A stretch of 64,000 bases of DNA from Paraburkholderia sediminicola (GTDB taxonomy: Bacteria; Pseudomonadota; Gammaproteobacteria; Burkholderiales; Burkholderiaceae): assembly GCF_902859805.1 (NCBI RefSeq), contig NZ_CADIKC010000005.1, forward strand, positions 310,001 through 374,000, given 5' to 3'. The notes under the pieces are model-generated. The model saw nothing but the letters and a program-made list of their open reading frames with translations. It was not told the DNA's origin and ran no database searches. Within the stretch, counting starts at the first letter, position 1, and the number at the start of each line of letters is the position of its first letter. The position numbers and the translations under genes were made by a program. This document shows positions 33,553 to 42,583 of this stretch, in pieces.

Positions 33553-35076
33553 TCAAGCGAGAAACAATCGGTACACGGGATTCTGCGTCTCTTCCCAGCA
33601 CGGATAGCCGAGCGTCGTGAGGAAGTGGTCGAACTCGCTGTTCTCGCTCTCCGGCACCTGAATGCCCACCAGAATCGAACTGTAGTCCGCACCCTGGTTG
33701 CGATAGTGGAACAGGCTGATATTCCAGTTCGGCGCCATCGACGACAGGAACTTCATCAGCGCACCCGGACGCTCCGGAAACTCAAAACGGAACAGACGTT
33801 CGTCATGCGCCAAAGGCGAGCGGCCGCCGACCATATAGCGGATGTGCTGCTTCGACAGTTCATCGAAAGTCAGATCGACGGTGGCAAAACCATGTGCTTC
33901 AAAGGCGCCCGCGATCTGTGCCGATTCGCTGCGATTGCGGATCTGCACGCCGACGAAGATATGCGCTGAATTCGCGTCCGCAATGCGGTAGTTGAACTCG
34001 GTGACGCTGCGCGTGCCCACCAGTTCGCAGAAGCGGCGGAAACTGCCGCGCTCTTCCGGAATCGTCACGGCGAACACCGCTTCACGTGCTTCACCCACTT
34101 CAGCACGCTCGGCCACGAAACGCATGCGGTCGAAGTTCATGTTCGCGCCGGACGTGATCGCAATCAGCGTCTGGTCCTCAATGCCTTCGCGCTCGGCATA
34201 CTGCTTGGCGCCGGCCACGGCCAGTGCGCCCGCCGGTTCCAGCACGCTGCGGGTGTCCTGGAACACGTCCTTGATCGCGGCGCACAGCGCATCGGTGTTC
34301 ACGAGCAGCACGTCGTCGAGATATTCGCGGCACAGGCGGAAGGTTTCCTCGCCGACCAGCTTCACTGCCGTGCCATCCGAGAACAGGCCCACTTCATTCA
34401 ACGTCACGCGTTCACCGGCCTTCAAGGAAGCCGCCATTGCGCACGAGTCATCGGTCTGTACGCCGATCACCTTGATCTCCGGGCGCACCGATTTCACGTA
34501 CGCGGCCACGCCTGCCGCGAGTCCCCCGCCGCCGATCGGCACGAAGATCGCGTGGATCGGGCCCTGATGCTGGCTGAGAATCTCCATCGCGACCGTGCCC
34601 TGGCCGGCGATCACGTACGGATCGTCGAACGGGTGGACAAACGTCAGGCCGCGTTCTTCCTGCAGCTTCACCGCGTGCCCGTACGCATCGCTATAGGACT
34701 CGCCGAACTGCACGACTTCGACCGTCGCGCCGCCATGTGCGCGTACCGCATCGACTTTCACCTGCGGGGTCGTCACCGGCACCACGATGATTGCTTTCAC
34801 GCCCATGCGGGCCGCCGACAACGCCACACCCTGCGCATGATTGCCCGCCGACGCGGTAATCACACCACGCTCCAGCGCATCCGCCGGAATATGCGCCATC
34901 TTGTTGTACGCGCCGCGCACCTTGAACGAGAACACCGGCTGGTTGTCCTCGCGCTTCAGATAAACCGGATTCCGCAGCCGTGCCGACAGATTCGGCGCGC
35001 GTTCGAGTTCGGTCTCGCGGGCCACGTCGTAGACGCGCGCGGTCAGGGTTTTTTTCAGGTAGTCGTGGGAAGCCAT
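33553..35076 (-). CDS. ilvA: biosynthetic threonine ammonia-lyase
   Basis: 507 residues, PLP enzyme converting threonine to 2-oxobutanoate, the first committed step to isoleucine. Catalytic domain (1-320) has the PLP lysine in SFKVRGAYNK and the glycine-rich PIGGGGLAAG. Two C-terminal ACT-like regulatory domains (about 330-507) mark the biosynthetic, isoleucine-inhibited form instead of the short catabolic one. The start at 35076 (MASHDYL) matches the family; upstream in-frame starts add non-homologous residues. Followed by the nucleotidase-queF pair on the same strand after 23 bases. Confidence 0.96.
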   Translation of the reverse strand: MASHDYLKKTLTARVYDVARETELERAPNLSARLRNPVYLKREDNQPVFSFKVRGAYNKMAHIPADALERGVITASAGNHAQGVALSAARMGVKAIIVVPVTTPQVKVDAVRAHGGATVEVVQFGESYSDAYGHAVKLQEERGLTFVHPFDDPYVIAGQGTVAMEILSQHQGPIHAIFVPIGGGGLAAGVAAYVKSVRPEIKVIGVQTDDSCAMAASLKAGERVTLNEVGLFSDGTAVKLVGEETFRLCREYLDDVLLVNTDALCAAIKDVFQDTRSVLEPAGALAVAGAKQYAEREGIEDQTLIAITSGANMNFDRMRFVAERAEVGEAREAVFAVTIPEERGSFRRFCELVGTRSVTEFNYRIADANSAHIFVGVQIRNRSESAQIAGAFEAHGFATVDLTFDELSKQHIRYMVGGRSPLAHDERLFRFEFPERPGALMKFLSSMAPNWNISLFHYRNQGADYSSILVGIQVPESENSEFDHFLTTLGYPCWEETQNPVYRLFLA

Positions 35077-35591
35077 GCGGGTGGCGCGGTGCGCTTTGCG
35101 AGACGGGAAAGGGTCAATGATAGCGCCAACGGTGTGCACGCTGGCCCTCTGTGAACCTGCGGCGTATCCCGGCTCGCCGCCGGTAAAGTCCAAGCCGACC
35201 GTCCGGTCGGAGAATCGTTCGTATGCGCTCACGAGCGCCGCTCAGCACAAAAACGCCAAAAGTCCTGCCACAACCCTGATTTCAGGCGTCAACGCGTGGC
35301 GGGATCATGGGGTAGAATTCCATTTTGGAATAAGGATCGGAAGATGCACTGGCAGCCTCGGATCGCCCACTTGATGCCCGTCCCGCGTGAGTCTTGCCCC
35401 GCGGCGGAGCGTCACGTCCGCCACGCGCGATCGTGTAGCTGTCTCTGAGCGCCGTGAAGCGACTGATGTGGGTAGGCCGTCGGTTGCGCTTCGCTCCCCT
35501 AGAAGATTTCCAGCATTGCGCCCCACGCGCACCGTCCGCCGACGCCTCACAGAGTTGAGCGCGCCCGGTTGACCCACCGAGTCGTCCGAAC
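35077..35591. other. 515-base divergent region between ilvA and the DUF3683 oxidoreductase
   Basis: No gene seen. Features: CCGACCG-TC-CGGTCGG inverted repeat (35194-35209); a TAGAAT -10-like hexamer near 35312; and a TTCCA-TTT-TGGAA palindrome at 35318-35330 next to it. The last 250 bases before the oxidoreductase start are GC-rich and may be a long leader. No ribosome site better than weak precedes ATG 35592. Confidence 0.45.
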
Positions 35592-38500
35592 ATGAACGCA
35601 CCTCAAGTTTTCGATCCGCACGGGGCCGCCACTGCGGTGGCCGCCGATCCTGAAGCGCGTCTGCGCGAAATTCCCTATAACTACACGTCGTTTTCCGACC
35701 GCGAAATCGTTATCCGTCTTCTCGGCGACGAAGCCTGGGCGGCCTTGGCCGAACTGCGCGCGGAACGCCGCACCGGCCGCTCGGCACGGATGCTGTACGA
35801 AGTGCTCGGCGACATCTGGGTTGTTCGCCGTAATCCTTACCTGCAAGACGACCTGCTCGACAATCCGAAGCGCCGCGCGCTACTGATCGAGGCGCTGCAT
35901 CACCGTCTGAGCGAGATCGAGAAGCGCCGTCGCGCCGATCTGGTCGAGCACGGCGATGAAGCGGGCGTCGATCGGGCCGCTCGCGTCGAAACGCTGGTGG
36001 CGGCTGCACGCCGTGCCGTCGACGATTTCGAGAGCGAATTCCAGAAGACCTTCGATCTGCGCCGTCGCGCGAACAAGGTGCTGGGCCGCGTCACGGAAAA
36101 AGACAACATCAAGTTCGACGGTTTGTCCCGCGTCTCGCACGTCACCGACGCGACCGACTGGCGCGTCGAGTACCCGTTCGTCGTGCTGACGCCGGATACC
36201 GAGGCCGAGATCGCCGGCATGATCAAGGCGTGTTTCGAGCTCGGTCTGACGGTGATTCCGCGCGGAGGCGGCACGGGCTACACGGGCGGCGCGGTGCCGC
36301 TCACGCCGTTCTCGGCCGTCATCAACACTGAAAAGCTGGAGCAATTGGGCGCGGTCGAGTTGACCGAACTGCCGGGCGTCGATCGCAAGGTGCCGACGAT
36401 TTTCTCGGGCGCGGGCGTCGTCACGCGCCGCGTGACCGAAGCGGCTGAGCAGGCCGGCTATGTGTTCGCGGTCGATCCGACTTCGCTGGATGCATCCTGT
36501 GTCGGCGGCAACGTCGCGATGAACGCGGGCGGCAAGAAGGCGGTGCTGTGGGGCACGGCGCTCGACAACCTCGCCTGGTGGCGGATGGTCGACCCGGAAG
36601 GGAACTGGCTCGAAGTCACGCGTCTGGACCACAACCTCGGCAAGATCCACGACATCGAAGTCGCGCGTTTCGAGCTGAAGTGGTTCGACGGCAGCCACGC
36701 GCCAGGCGAAAAGCTGCTGCGCACGGAATCGCTCAACATCAAGGGTCGCGTATTCCGCAAGGAAGGTCTCGGCAAGGACGTGACCGACAAATTCCTGGCC
36801 GGTCTGCCGGGCGTGCAGAAGGAGGGCTGCGACGGGCTGATCACGTCCGCGCGCTGGGTGCTGCACAAGATGCCGGCGCATACGCGCACGGTCTGCCTCG
36901 AGTTCTTCGGCCAGGCCCGTGAAGCGATCCCGAGCATTGTCGAGATCAAGGACTATCTGTTCGAAACGTCGAAGCAGGGCGGCGCGATTCTCGCCGGCCT
37001 CGAGCATCTGGACGAACGCTATCTGCGCGCGGTCGGCTACGCGACCAAGAGCAAGCGCAACGCGTTTCCGAAGATGGTGCTGATCGGCGACATCGTCGGC
37101 GACGATGCGGACGCGGTGGCGCAAGCGACCTCGGAAGTCGTGCGCATGGCCAACGGCAAGAGCGGCGAAGGTTTCGTCGCGGTCAACGCGGAGGCGCGCA
37201 AGCGTTTCTGGCTCGACCGCAGCCGTACCGCCGCGATTGCCAAGCACACCAACGCGTTCAAGATCAACGAAGACGTGGTGATTCCGCTCAACCGGATGGG
37301 CGAGTACACCGACGGCATCGAACGCATCAATATCGAACTGTCGATCAAGAACAAGCTGCAACTGGTCGACGCGCTCGAAACGTTCTTCAAGGGCGGCAAG
37401 CTGCCGCTCGGCAAGAGCGACGACGCCAACGAAATCCCGAGCGCGGAGTTGCTCGAAGATCGCGTGCAGCAGGCGCTCGATATTCTGAAGAAGGTGCGTA
37501 CGCGCTGGGAATTCCTGCGCGACAAGCTCGATCTGTCCTTGCGCGAAGCGCAGCACTATCTGGTCGGCCTCGGCTACGAAGGGCTGGCGGAGAAGTTTGC
37601 CGATCGCGTCGACGCGCAGCCGGATGCGACCGTGTTCCATATCACGCAGGACCGTACGGTGCGCGTGTCGTGGAAGGCAGAGATCCGAGCTGAGTTGCGT
37701 CAGATCTTCAATGGCGGCGAGTTCAAGCCGATTCTTGAAGAAGCGCAGGCGATCCACAAGAAGGTGCTGCGTGGCCGTGTGTTCGTCGCGCTGCACATGC
37801 ACGCGGGCGACGGCAACGTCCATACGAATCTGCCGGTCAACTCCGACAACTACGAGATGCTGCAGGACGCCCACACGGCGGTCGCGCGCATCATGAAGCT
37901 CGCGCGTTCGCTCGACGGCGTGATTTCCGGCGAGCACGGCATCGGCATTACCAAGCTCGAATTCCTGACCGACGAAGAGATCGGCGAATTCCGCGCGTAC
38001 AAGCAGCGCGTCGATCCGCATGGCCGCTTCAATGCGGGCAAGCTGCTCGAAGGCGCCGACCTGCGCAACGCTTACACGCCGAGCTTCGGCCTGATGGGCT
38101 ACGAATCGCTGATCATGCAGCAGTCCGACATCGGCGCGATTTCCGAGTCGATCAAGGACTGTTTGCGTTGCGGCAAGTGCAAGCCGGTGTGCGCGACTCA
38201 CGTGCCGCGCGCGAACCTGCTGTACAGCCCGCGCAACAAGATTCTCGCGACCTCCTTGCTGGTCGAGGCGTTCCTGTACGAAGAGCAGACTCGCCGCGGC
38301 GTGTCGATCAAACACTGGGACGAGTTCAACGACGTCGCCGATCACTGCACCGTCTGTCACAAATGCGTGACGCCGTGCCCGGTGAAGATCGACTTCGGCG
38401 ACGTGACGATGAACATGCGCAACCTGCTGCGCAAGATGGGCAAGAAGAAGTTCAATCCGGGCAACGCAGCCGGCATGTTCTTCCTCAACGCTACGAACCC

Positions 38501-39686
38501 GCAGACCATCAACCTCGCGCGCACCGCGATGATGGGCATCGGTTACAAGGCGCAGCGCCTCGGCAACGACGTGCTGAAGAAGTTCGCGAAGAAGCAGACG
38601 GCGCACCCGCCGGCAACCGTCGGCAAGCCGAAGGTCACGCAGCAGGTGATCCACTTCATGAACAAGAAGATGCCGGGCAACCTGCCGAAGAAAACCGCGC
38701 GCGCGTTGCTCGATATCGAGGACAACAAGATCGTCCCGATCATCCGCAATCCGAAGACGACCACCGCCGATACGGAAGCGGTGTTCTATTTCCCGGGCTG
38801 CGGTTCCGAGCGGCTGTTCTCGCAAGTGGGTCTGGCTACGCAAGCCATGCTGTGGGAGGCGGGCGTGCAAACCGTGTTGCCGCCGGGTTATCTGTGTTGC
38901 GGGTACCCGCAGCGCGGCTCGGGCCAGTTCGACAAGGCCGAGCAGATCGTGACGGATAACCGCGTGTTGTTCCACCGCGTCGCGAATACGCTGAACTATC
39001 TCGACATCAAGACGGTGGTGGTGTCGTGCGGCACGTGTTACGACCAGCTCGCCGGCTACGAATTCGAGAAGATTTTCCCGGGCTGCCGGATCATCGACAT
39101 CCACGAGTTCCTGCTCGAAAAGGGGATCAAGCTCGAAGGCGTGAACGGCGTGCGCTACATGTATCACGACCCGTGCCACTCCCCGATCAAGACGATGGAC
39201 CCGGTCAAGCTCGTCAATCAGTTGATGGGCTCGGAGAACGACGGCTACAAGATCGAGAAGAACGATCGCTGCTGTGGCGAATCCGGCACACTCGCCGTGA
39301 CGCGCCCGGATATTTCGACGCAAGTCCGCTTCCGCAAGGAAGAGGAAATGCGCAAGGGCGCCGCGAAGCTGCGTGGCATTCCCCTCGTAGCCGAGGCGGG
39401 TGCGAATGGGATCAATACGGCCAATGCGTCGGCCGGCGCGGCGGGTGCGCCGAACGGCTCCGTGCTCAAGGCGGGCGACGGGCCGCAACCGAACGGCGCC
39501 ACCGACGTGAAGATCCTGACGAGCTGCCCGTCCTGCCTGCAAGGCCTGTCGCGCTATAACGAAGACGCGGGCACCGAGGCGGACTACATCGTCGTCGAAA
39601 TGGCGCGTCACGTGCTGGGCGAAGACTGGATGGCGGATTACGTCCAGCGGGCGAACAATGGCGGAATCGAGCGCGTGCTGGTTTAA
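35592..39686 (+). CDS. DUF3683/FAD-linked oxidase/Fe-S/CCG fusion oxidoreductase
   Basis: 1364 residues in one chain: an N-terminal DUF3683 region (about 1-170); a FAD-binding PCMH domain (about 190-420; PRGGGTGYTGGAVPL, VGGNVAMNAGGKKAV); an FAD-oxidase C-terminal part ending in HMHAGDGNVHTNLPV and GEHGIGITK; two 4Fe-4S motifs near 857 (CLRCGKCKPVC) and 918 (CTVCHKCVTPCP); and two CCG heterodisulfide-reductase-like domains with YFPGCG, CCGYPQRGSGQ, CGTCYDQL, DPCHSP and CCGESGT. It looks like GlcD or a D-lactate dehydrogenase fused with a GlcF-like partner. A 2-hydroxy acid oxidised at FAD with electrons passed on through Fe-S centres is likely; the substrate is unknown. Confidence 0.93.
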   Translation: MNAPQVFDPHGAATAVAADPEARLREIPYNYTSFSDREIVIRLLGDEAWAALAELRAERRTGRSARMLYEVLGDIWVVRRNPYLQDDLLDNPKRRALLIEALHHRLSEIEKRRRADLVEHGDEAGVDRAARVETLVAAARRAVDDFESEFQKTFDLRRRANKVLGRVTEKDNIKFDGLSRVSHVTDATDWRVEYPFVVLTPDTEAEIAGMIKACFELGLTVIPRGGGTGYTGGAVPLTPFSAVINTEKLEQLGAVELTELPGVDRKVPTIFSGAGVVTRRVTEAAEQAGYVFAVDPTSLDASCVGGNVAMNAGGKKAVLWGTALDNLAWWRMVDPEGNWLEVTRLDHNLGKIHDIEVARFELKWFDGSHAPGEKLLRTESLNIKGRVFRKEGLGKDVTDKFLAGLPGVQKEGCDGLITSARWVLHKMPAHTRTVCLEFFGQAREAIPSIVEIKDYLFETSKQGGAILAGLEHLDERYLRAVGYATKSKRNAFPKMVLIGDIVGDDADAVAQATSEVVRMANGKSGEGFVAVNAEARKRFWLDRSRTAAIAKHTNAFKINEDVVIPLNRMGEYTDGIERINIELSIKNKLQLVDALETFFKGGKLPLGKSDDANEIPSAELLEDRVQQALDILKKVRTRWEFLRDKLDLSLREAQHYLVGLGYEGLAEKFADRVDAQPDATVFHITQDRTVRVSWKAEIRAELRQIFNGGEFKPILEEAQAIHKKVLRGRVFVALHMHAGDGNVHTNLPVNSDNYEMLQDAHTAVARIMKLARSLDGVISGEHGIGITKLEFLTDEEIGEFRAYKQRVDPHGRFNAGKLLEGADLRNAYTPSFGLMGYESLIMQQSDIGAISESIKDCLRCGKCKPVCATHVPRANLLYSPRNKILATSLLVEAFLYEEQTRRGVSIKHWDEFNDVADHCTVCHKCVTPCPVKIDFGDVTMNMRNLLRKMGKKKFNPGNAAGMFFLNATNPQTINLARTAMMGIGYKAQRLGNDVLKKFAKKQTAHPPATVGKPKVTQQVIHFMNKKMPGNLPKKTARALLDIEDNKIVPIIRNPKTTTADTEAVFYFPGCGSERLFSQVGLATQAMLWEAGVQTVLPPGYLCCGYPQRGSGQFDKAEQIVTDNRVLFHRVANTLNYLDIKTVVVSCGTCYDQLAGYEFEKIFPGCRIIDIHEFLLEKGIKLEGVNGVRYMYHDPCHSPIKTMDPVKLVNQLMGSENDGYKIEKNDRCCGESGTLAVTRPDISTQVRFRKEEEMRKGAAKLRGIPLVAEAGANGINTANASAGAAGAPNGSVLKAGDGPQPNGATDVKILTSCPSCLQGLSRYNEDAGTEADYIVVEMARHVLGEDWMADYVQRANNGGIERVLV

Positions 39687-39720
39687 TGGCACGACTGACG
39701 ATTTTTGCCTGAGGACGACG

Positions 39721-40149
39721 ATGGAATGCGTTTTTTGCCGTGAAGATGGCGGCGATGTGCTGTGGCAGGACGACACCCTGCGTGTCGTCCTTGCCGACGA
39801 ACACGACTACCCGGGCTTTTGCCGGGTGATCTGGAACGGGCATATCGCTGAGTTTTCCGATCTCGCCGAGACCGACCGCGATCGCGTGATGCGGGCCGTG
39901 TATGCGGTCGAGCGTGCGATCCGGCGCATTCTCCAGCCGGTGAAGGTCAACCTGGCGAGCCTCGGCAACCAGGTGCCGCACGTGCATTGGCATGTGATTC
40001 CGCGTTTTTCGAACGACGCTCATTTCCCGCTGCCTATCTGGGCGCCGCGCCAACGCACGGTGTCCGAAGCCATGCTGTCGTCGCGCCGCGCGCAAGCTAC
40101 CCTGCTGCGCGAAGCCGTGCGGCAAGAAATCGAACAGGCGTTGGGCTGA
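39721..40149 (+). CDS. HIT-family hydrolase
   Basis: 142 residues with the histidine-triad motif HVHWHVIPRF and an N-terminal CVFC pair that may bind a metal. HIT proteins hydrolyse nucleotide-phosphate bonds such as AMP-lysine or Ap4A. Start ATG 39721 follows GAGGA; it lies 34 bases after the oxidoreductase stop and heads toward DUF971 and ubiE on the same strand, probably one transcript. Confidence 0.92.
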   Translation: MECVFCREDGGDVLWQDDTLRVVLADEHDYPGFCRVIWNGHIAEFSDLAETDRDRVMRAVYAVERAIRRILQPVKVNLASLGNQVPHVHWHVIPRFSNDAHFPLPIWAPRQRTVSEAMLSSRRAQATLLREAVRQEIEQALG

Positions 40150-40208
40150 ACGCTCCAAACCTGGTGCTTCGCGCCAGAGGCGGCCCGGCGCCTTCTAATG
40201 AGGTCAAC

Positions 40209-40622
40209 ATGAGTGGACTGACTCGCGATACCCCGGTGCCGACCGGCGTGGTCGTGCATTCCAAATCGCGCGTGCTCGAATTGCAGTACGCAAACGGCGA
40301 AACGTATCGCCTGCCGTTCGAACTGCTGCGCGTGTATTCGCCGTCGGCGGAAGTGATGGGCCACGGTCCCGGCCAGGAAACTTTGCAAACCGGTAAGCGC
40401 GACGTCACGATCACCATGATCGAGGGCGTCGGCAACTATGCGCTGCAGCCGACTTTCTCCGACGGACATGCCACGGGCATCTATTCCTGGGACCTGCTGC
40501 ACGACATGGCCGTCCGTCAGGATGAACTCTGGCGCGACTATCTCGCCAAACTGGCAGCGGCCGGTGTCGACCGTGACGCCCCTATGGCGCCGGCCGGTGC
40601 TGCGCACGGGCACTGTCACTGA
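40209..40622 (+). CDS. DUF971 (GBBH-like N-terminal domain) protein
   Basis: 137 residues of the DUF971 family, related to the N-terminal domain of gamma-butyrobetaine hydroxylase: RVLELQYANGETYRLPFELL and GIYSWDLLHDM. The family is often found beside ubiE in proteobacteria and related small domains occur in Fe-S biogenesis proteins; its function is unsettled. A His-rich tail (HGHCH) could bind metal. ATG 40209 follows a weak GAGG site. It is followed 67 bases later by ubiE. Confidence 0.9.
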   Translation: MSGLTRDTPVPTGVVVHSKSRVLELQYANGETYRLPFELLRVYSPSAEVMGHGPGQETLQTGKRDVTITMIEGVGNYALQPTFSDGHATGIYSWDLLHDMAVRQDELWRDYLAKLAAAGVDRDAPMAPAGAAHGHCH

Positions 40623-40689
40623 TACGATTCGCCCTGGTCGCCGCCCTGATGCGGCGCAACATTTCAGAATACGCGAAAGGACGAGCGCG

Positions 40690-41421
40690 ATGAGCAAAAC
40701 CCACTTCGGCTTTCAATCGGTCGACGAACAGGAAAAAGCGCAGAAGGTGGCGGGCGTATTCCACTCGGTCGCCTCCAACTACGACTTGATGAACGACCTG
40801 ATGTCGGGCGGGTTGCACCGGGCGTGGAAGATGTTCACGATCGCCCAGGCCAACGTCCGGCCGGGCTTCAAGGTGCTGGATATCGCGGGCGGCACGGGCG
40901 ATCTGTCGAAGGCGTTCGCCAGACAGGCGGGCGACACCGGCGAAGTCTGGCACACCGACATCAACGAATCGATGCTGCGCGTGGGCCGCGACCGCCTGCT
41001 GGACAAGGGCGTCATCACCCCGGCGCTGCTGTGCGACGCCGAGAAAATTCCCTTTCCGGACAATTACTTCGACGTAGTGACCGTGGCATTCGGCTTGCGC
41101 AACATGACGCACAAAGATGTCGCGTTGGCCGAGATGCGCCGGGTGTTGAAGCCGGCAGGCCGTCTGCTGGTGCTGGAGTTCTCGAAGGTGTGGGATCCGC
41201 TTAAAAAGGTCTACGACGTCTATTCGTTCAAGGTCTTGCCGTGGCTCGGCGACCGGTTTGCGAAGGACGCCGAGAGCTACCGCTACCTGGCGGAATCGAT
41301 CCGGATGCATCCGGATCAGGAAACTTTAAAAACAATGATGGAACAAGCGGGCCTGGACGGCGTCAAATATTACAATTTGTCAGCTGGCGTGGTAGCTTTA
41401 CATGTGGGGACCAAATACTAG
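40690..41421 (+). CDS. ubiE: ubiquinone/menaquinone biosynthesis C-methyltransferase UbiE
   Basis: 243 residues, SAM-dependent methyltransferase acting on the quinone ring (C2 of demethoxyubiquinol). SAM motif I VLDIAGGTGDLSKAF, and UbiE signatures YDLMNDLMSGGLHRAWK and VTVAFGLRNMTHKDVAL. The start at 40690 is preceded by AAAGGA. It opens a quinone-linked stretch (Tim44-like, ubiJ, ubiB). Confidence 0.97.
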   Translation: MSKTHFGFQSVDEQEKAQKVAGVFHSVASNYDLMNDLMSGGLHRAWKMFTIAQANVRPGFKVLDIAGGTGDLSKAFARQAGDTGEVWHTDINESMLRVGRDRLLDKGVITPALLCDAEKIPFPDNYFDVVTVAFGLRNMTHKDVALAEMRRVLKPAGRLLVLEFSKVWDPLKKVYDVYSFKVLPWLGDRFAKDAESYRYLAESIRMHPDQETLKTMMEQAGLDGVKYYNLSAGVVALHVGTKY

Positions 41422-41459
41422 GGTCCCTAACCCATCGATTTTTAAAGGAAAGTACGAAA

Positions 41460-42452
41460 ATGTCCGATTCAGGTGTGTTATCTCCCCGTAAGGTTAAGCG
41501 GTCGTTGGTGAGAAGAATCGGACTGATCGCGATGGTCGGTCTGATCATGGCCGGCTCTCTCGCCTCGCTCGATGCGGAAGCCCGCCGCATGGGCGGCGGC
41601 CGTAGCATTGGCCGTCAGTCGAACACGGTTCAGCAACAGTCCGCTCCGTCGCAACCTTCCCAAAGCAATCAGGCCATGCAGCAGCGCGCGCAGCCGGCAC
41701 CGGCGCCCGCGCCGACTCCCGCCGCAGCGCCTAACCGCTCGCGCTGGCTTGGGCCGATCGCCGGTCTTGCTGCCGGTCTTGGTATCGCCGCGCTGTTGTC
41801 GCACTTCGGTCTGGGCGGCGCGTTCGCCGGCGCGATGGCCAATATCATCGTGATCGCGGTCATCGCAATGATCGGCATCTGGCTGATCCGCCGCTTCATG
41901 GGCCGCAAGCGCGATACGTCGCAACCGGCGTACGCGGGCGGCGCACCGTCGTTGAATGCGGGCGGCACCGGCTACACGCAGGAGCCGCGTTACTCGGCTC
42001 CGCCCACGGGCTCGTATCTCGAACCGCAAGGCAACCCGCTAAGCACGCCGTCCATCAACGCTGCCCCGGCCGTGCCGGCCGGCTTCGATTCGGAAGCCTT
42101 CCTGCGCAACGCCAAGGTGTACTTCGTGCGCCTGCAAGCCGCGTGGGACGTCGGCAACACGGAAGACATCCGCGAATTCACCACGCCGGAAATGTTCGCG
42201 GAAGTGAAGGTCGATCTGAACTCGCGCGGTGCCGAATCCAATCAGACCGACGTGGTGCAACTGAACGCGGAGTTGCTGGGCGTTGAAGAACGTGCAACCG
42301 AATACTTCGCGAGCGTGCGCTTCTCCGGTTTGATCCGCGAATCGGCGGGTGCGGCGGCCGAGCCGTTCGTCGAGGTCTGGAACCTGACGAAGGCGAACCG
42401 CCCTGGCGAAGGCTGGTTGCTGGCCGGCATTCAGCAGGTGGCACAGCACTGA
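41460..42452 (+). CDS. Tim44-domain inner-membrane protein
   Basis: 330 residues: an N-terminal signal or first helix (about 19-37), a low-complexity Gln/Pro/Ala-rich linker with APAPAPTPAAAP, two hydrophobic helices (about 95-145) and a C-terminal Tim44-like/NTF2-fold domain (about 205-330, FLRNAKVYFVRLQAAWDVGN). Ribosome site AAAGGAAAG before ATG 41460. Bacterial Tim44-like proteins may bind lipids or partner proteins at the membrane; placed between ubiE and ubiJ it could help the ubiquinone machinery, which is inference. A strong terminator follows. Confidence 0.9.
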   Translation: MSDSGVLSPRKVKRSLVRRIGLIAMVGLIMAGSLASLDAEARRMGGGRSIGRQSNTVQQQSAPSQPSQSNQAMQQRAQPAPAPAPTPAAAPNRSRWLGPIAGLAAGLGIAALLSHFGLGGAFAGAMANIIVIAVIAMIGIWLIRRFMGRKRDTSQPAYAGGAPSLNAGGTGYTQEPRYSAPPTGSYLEPQGNPLSTPSINAAPAVPAGFDSEAFLRNAKVYFVRLQAAWDVGNTEDIREFTTPEMFAEVKVDLNSRGAESNQTDVVQLNAELLGVEERATEYFASVRFSGLIRESAGAAAEPFVEVWNLTKANRPGEGWLLAGIQQVAQH

Positions 42453-42535
42453 GCCAGCGCTGCTTGACCTGACCCTGCACAAAGCATTGGCCGTTCGGCA
42501 TAGCAAGCCGCGAAGCGAACGGACGTTACAATAGG

Positions 42536-42570
42536 AACCCGCGCGGGCACCTCGCCTGCGCGGGTTTTTT
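42536..42570 (+). terminator. rho-independent terminator after the Tim44-like gene
   Basis: AACCCGCGC (42536-42544) pairs perfectly with GCGCGGGTT (42558-42566); the T-run continues to 42570. It ends only 13 bases before the ubiJ start codon. A TACAAT hexamer at 42527-42532 just upstream may be a -10 for ubiJ-ubiB. Confidence 0.9.
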
Positions 42571-42583
42571 CTTGCCACTTTCA

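Noticed and set aside
35194..35209. CCGACCG-TC-CGGTCGG as a separate operator upstream of ilvA
   Set aside because: Only a 7-bp stem in GC-rich DNA, 118 bases before the ilvA start, with no promoter element nearby; could be chance.
35880..39776. Open frame of about 1300 codons on the minus strand
   Set aside because: Antisense to the well-supported FAD/Fe-S oxidoreductase; it results from GC-rich codon use. The translation is rich in Arg, His, Leu and Val without recognisable motifs.
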